DNA from: Candidatus Geocrenenecus sp. JGI 0000106-J15
GTDB taxonomy: Archaea; Thermoproteota; Nitrososphaeria_A; Caldarchaeales; Wolframiiraptoraceae
Reading direction: 5' to 3'
Assembly: GCA_000405685.1 (NCBI GenBank)
Contig: ASPF01000004.1
Location: 30,774 to 94,773 of the forward strand
Length of the DNA: 64,000 bases
Shown here: one piece after another, positions 63,206 to 64,000 of the stretch
How positions within the stretch are numbered: position 1 is the stretch's first letter
Layout: each line of letters starts with the position of its first letter
The notes under the pieces: generated by a model
Seen by the model: only the letters and a program-made list of their open reading frames with translations
The model's database searches: none
What the model was told of the DNA's origin: nothing
Position numbers and translations under genes: made by a program

Positions 63206-64000
63206 ATGTATAGTCCGTCTTTCTCTATATTAGCCTTAAAGAAGAAAAAGCTTACCTTAACTGTAATAGTTGGATTATCATTAACGACGATGTTAAGTTT
63301 ACTATCATTAGCTTATGGTACAGCAGAATTCGGAGTAGAAGAATTAATCAACTTACTTATCTATCAGGGAAATGTAAGAAATCTAGACTTAATATTAAAT
63401 GTCAGAGTTCCACGAATAATTACTGCTATAATAATTGGTGCATCTTTATCTATTGCAGGAGCAGTTATGCAGAACATCTTTAAGAACCCACTAGTAGATC
63501 CATATATTACTGGAGTTGCATCTGGAGCAGCCTTTACAACAGCTTTAACAGTTCTTCTTGGAATAACTTTCCTATCACCTTCTTCACCTTATGCTCTTCC
63601 AGCCATGGCCTTCATAGGAGCAGTAACAGCTTTAATCTTAACATTAACATTCTCTAAGCTAGGAGGAGAAACACATGCAATTCTCATACTCTCGGGAATA
63701 GCTGTCAGCTTTCTATTCTCTTCAGCTACAACTATAATTGTCACGATCTCTGCTGGTAAGACTTTCGGAATAATCTTCTGGCTCTTCGGAAGCTTGATAA
63801 CATCATCTTGGAGATACATATACATTATGGCTCCTCTCTCTATAATCGTAGTAAGCTATGTTCTATTCAATGCAAGGAAGCTGAATATATTAATGTTAGG
63901 AGAAGATGAGGCTCGTCAACTTGGTGTAAACGTACCTCTCCTTATGAAGACGATGATAATCTCCTTGTCTCTACTAGTATCTATATCTGTAGCATTTAAT
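63206..64000 (+). CDS. ABC importer permease, FecCD/BtuC type (3' truncated by window)
   Basis: 265 residues visible and open to the last base. The FecCD hallmark RVPRIITAIIIGASLSIAGA, then MQNIFKNPLVDPYITGVASGA, and the later GEDEARQLGVNV segment (coupling to the ATPase) are present with about eight hydrophobic helices. The start ATG follows Shine-Dalgarno AGGAGG at 63193-63198. The ATPase would be either the next gene outside the window or the one at 17399-18187. Confidence 0.93.
   Translation, partial: MYSPSFSILALKKKKLTLTVIVGLSLTTMLSLLSLAYGTAEFGVEELINLLIYQGNVRNLDLILNVRVPRIITAIIIGASLSIAGAVMQNIFKNPLVDPYITGVASGAAFTTALTVLLGITFLSPSSPYALPAMAFIGAVTALILTLTFSKLGGETHAILILSGIAVSFLFSSATTIIVTISAGKTFGIIFWLFGSLITSSWRYIYIMAPLSIIVVSYVLFNARKLNILMLGEDEARQLGVNVPLLMKTMIISLSLLVSISVAFN

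Noticed and set aside
1..64000. CRISPR arrays, insertion sequences or prophage
   Set aside because: I saw no regularly spaced repeats, transposase motifs or phage genes; all tandem or dispersed similarity comes from the tRNA-Ala copies and Thr-rich stalks.

Overview
The window is a gene-dense, AT-rich archaeal chromosome segment, most likely from a thermophilic member of the Thermoproteota (crenarchaeal lineage) that respires sulfite or sulfate. The evidence is archaeal information-processing genes (SRP54, Pus10, L37e, LSm, aCPSF1, proteasome beta, GatD/GatE), a GHMP-type shikimate kinase, TATA boxes about 30 nt before leaderless starts, and tRNA genes with several introns, some outside the anticodon loop as is typical of Thermoproteales. 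DsrA, DsrB and DsrD at the left edge indicate dissimilatory sulfite reduction. I cannot name the genus from sequence reading alone.

Layout. 0-8 kb: dsrA (cut by the edge), dsrB, dsrD and a small ferredoxin, then a SPASM radical SAM enzyme, a ribbon-helix-helix/retropepsin-like pair, and YeiH, CPBP and TerC membrane proteins. 8-21 kb: tRNA-Leu, tRNA-Val, guaA, a secreted propeller-like protein, a PLP decarboxylase, tRNA-Ala, a sugar-nucleotide epimerase, srp54, pus10, an ABC ATPase, a large LamG-like/Thr-rich/CFI-box surface protein, tRNA-Ala, L37e and LSm. 21-29 kb: SepF-like protein, aCPSF1, proteasome beta, FKBP, metallophosphoesterase, tRNA-Leu with a D-loop intron, an RNase H-like nuclease and pyruvate kinase. 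28-36 kb: a decayed reading frame, two small membrane proteins resembling the C-terminal part of oxidase subunit I around a secreted glycoprotein, two winged-helix regulators, gatE, gatD and a two-intron tRNA-Trp. 36-46 kb: glutamine synthetase, a 4xCBS-HPF fusion, an RNase J-like protein, an iron alcohol dehydrogenase, tRNA-Ala and a zinc-dependent phospholipase-like protein with a zinc-ribbon partner. 46-60 kb: amino-acid biosynthesis. 60-64 kb: KaiC-like ATPase with an HTH partner, CutA, and the binding protein and permease of a metal-chelate ABC importer that runs off the right edge.

How the genes work together. The clearest block is lysC-asd-aroA'-aroB'-aroD-aroE-aroK (48.4-54.9 kb), almost all translationally coupled. 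Aspartate is converted to aspartate semialdehyde, which AroA' uses directly in the archaeal route to dehydroquinate; aroA and aroC, 2.4 kb further on, finish chorismate. thrB just upstream draws on the same aspartate branch. In the most notable regulatory observation, an ABC ATPase at 17.4 kb and a binding protein/permease pair at 62 kb carry the same 19-bp palindrome at the same place between TATA box and start codon. This argues that they form one co-regulated importer despite being 44 kb apart.
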